From NCBI GenBank assembly GCA_016928755.1, contig JAFGKB010000325.1, positions 1-6,252 of the forward strand: DNA of 6,252 nt, read 5' to 3'. Made by a program: the position numbers and the translations under genes. This document shows, piece by piece, positions 6,232-6,252 of the stretch. The notes beneath the pieces were generated by a model. The model was not told where the DNA came from, made no database searches, and was given only the letters and a program-made list of their open reading frames with translations. The DNA comes from Anaerolineae bacterium (GTDB lineage Bacteria; Chloroflexota; Anaerolineae; B4-G1; SLSP01). How positions within the stretch are numbered: position 1 is the first letter of the stretch; each line of letters opens with the position of its first letter.

Positions 6232-6252
6232 CAGATTAAAACTTCCTGTGGC
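6231..6252 (-). CDS. Possible 3' end of an upstream operon gene (TGATG overlap)
   Basis: On the minus strand one frame reads PQEVLI and then a TGA (6231-6233) that overlaps the FHA-protein ATG by one base, giving TGATG. This is a common arrangement for translational coupling in bacterial operons. Only six sense codons are visible and their frame could be open by chance. If real, the gene would be the first member of the FHA-kinase operon and its identity cannot be guessed. Confidence 0.25.

Overview
The window reads as a piece of a bacterial chromosome, most likely from the Chloroflexota (an Anaerolineae-like lineage is my best guess). The reasons are indirect: a membrane Ser/Thr kinase with very long Thr-Pro extracellular linkers and WD40-like (PD40) repeats, a stand-alone elongation factor G ending in an 'AGKIPER' tail, and intermediate base composition. 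There are no rRNA or tRNA genes, CRISPR arrays, or recognisable transposase genes.

Layout. (1) Positions 1-269, minus strand: the N-terminal 89 codons of an EamA/DMT-type membrane transporter that runs off the left edge. (2) Positions 270-668: a roughly 400-base divergent intergenic region. It holds a near-consensus extended -10 promoter (405-433) facing right, a small inverted repeat just upstream of it, and a leader of about 230 nt with three potential hairpins, the last one strong. (3) Positions 669-2771, plus strand: a complete fusA-type gene for translation factor EF-G (700 aa), apparently transcribed alone. (4) Positions 2785-2828: a perfect 18-bp-stem bidirectional intrinsic terminator shared by the convergent transcripts. 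(5) Positions 2838-2930: a 93-base inverted-repeat element that can fold into a three-way junction and that no gene explains. (6) Positions 2944-6231, minus strand: a two-gene cassette of a membrane-anchored double-FHA protein (257 aa), followed with zero spacing (TAAATG) by an 837-aa transmembrane Ser/Thr kinase. A possible upstream gene ends in a TGATG overlap at the right edge.

How the genes work together. The minus-strand pair looks like a one-component receptor-kinase pathway with a matched adaptor. The kinase has an intact cytoplasmic Hanks-type catalytic domain, one membrane segment, a long Thr/Pro stalk, a carbohydrate-binding-like beta-sandwich, a second short stalk, and a PD40 beta-propeller-like tip. 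The FHA protein is tethered to the same membrane with both FHA domains predicted to face the cytoplasm, where they could read the kinase's phosphothreonines. The kinase ectodomain (a sugar-binding-like module plus a propeller instead of PASTA repeats) is the most novel content here. The EF-G gene and the transporter appear to be unrelated neighbours.
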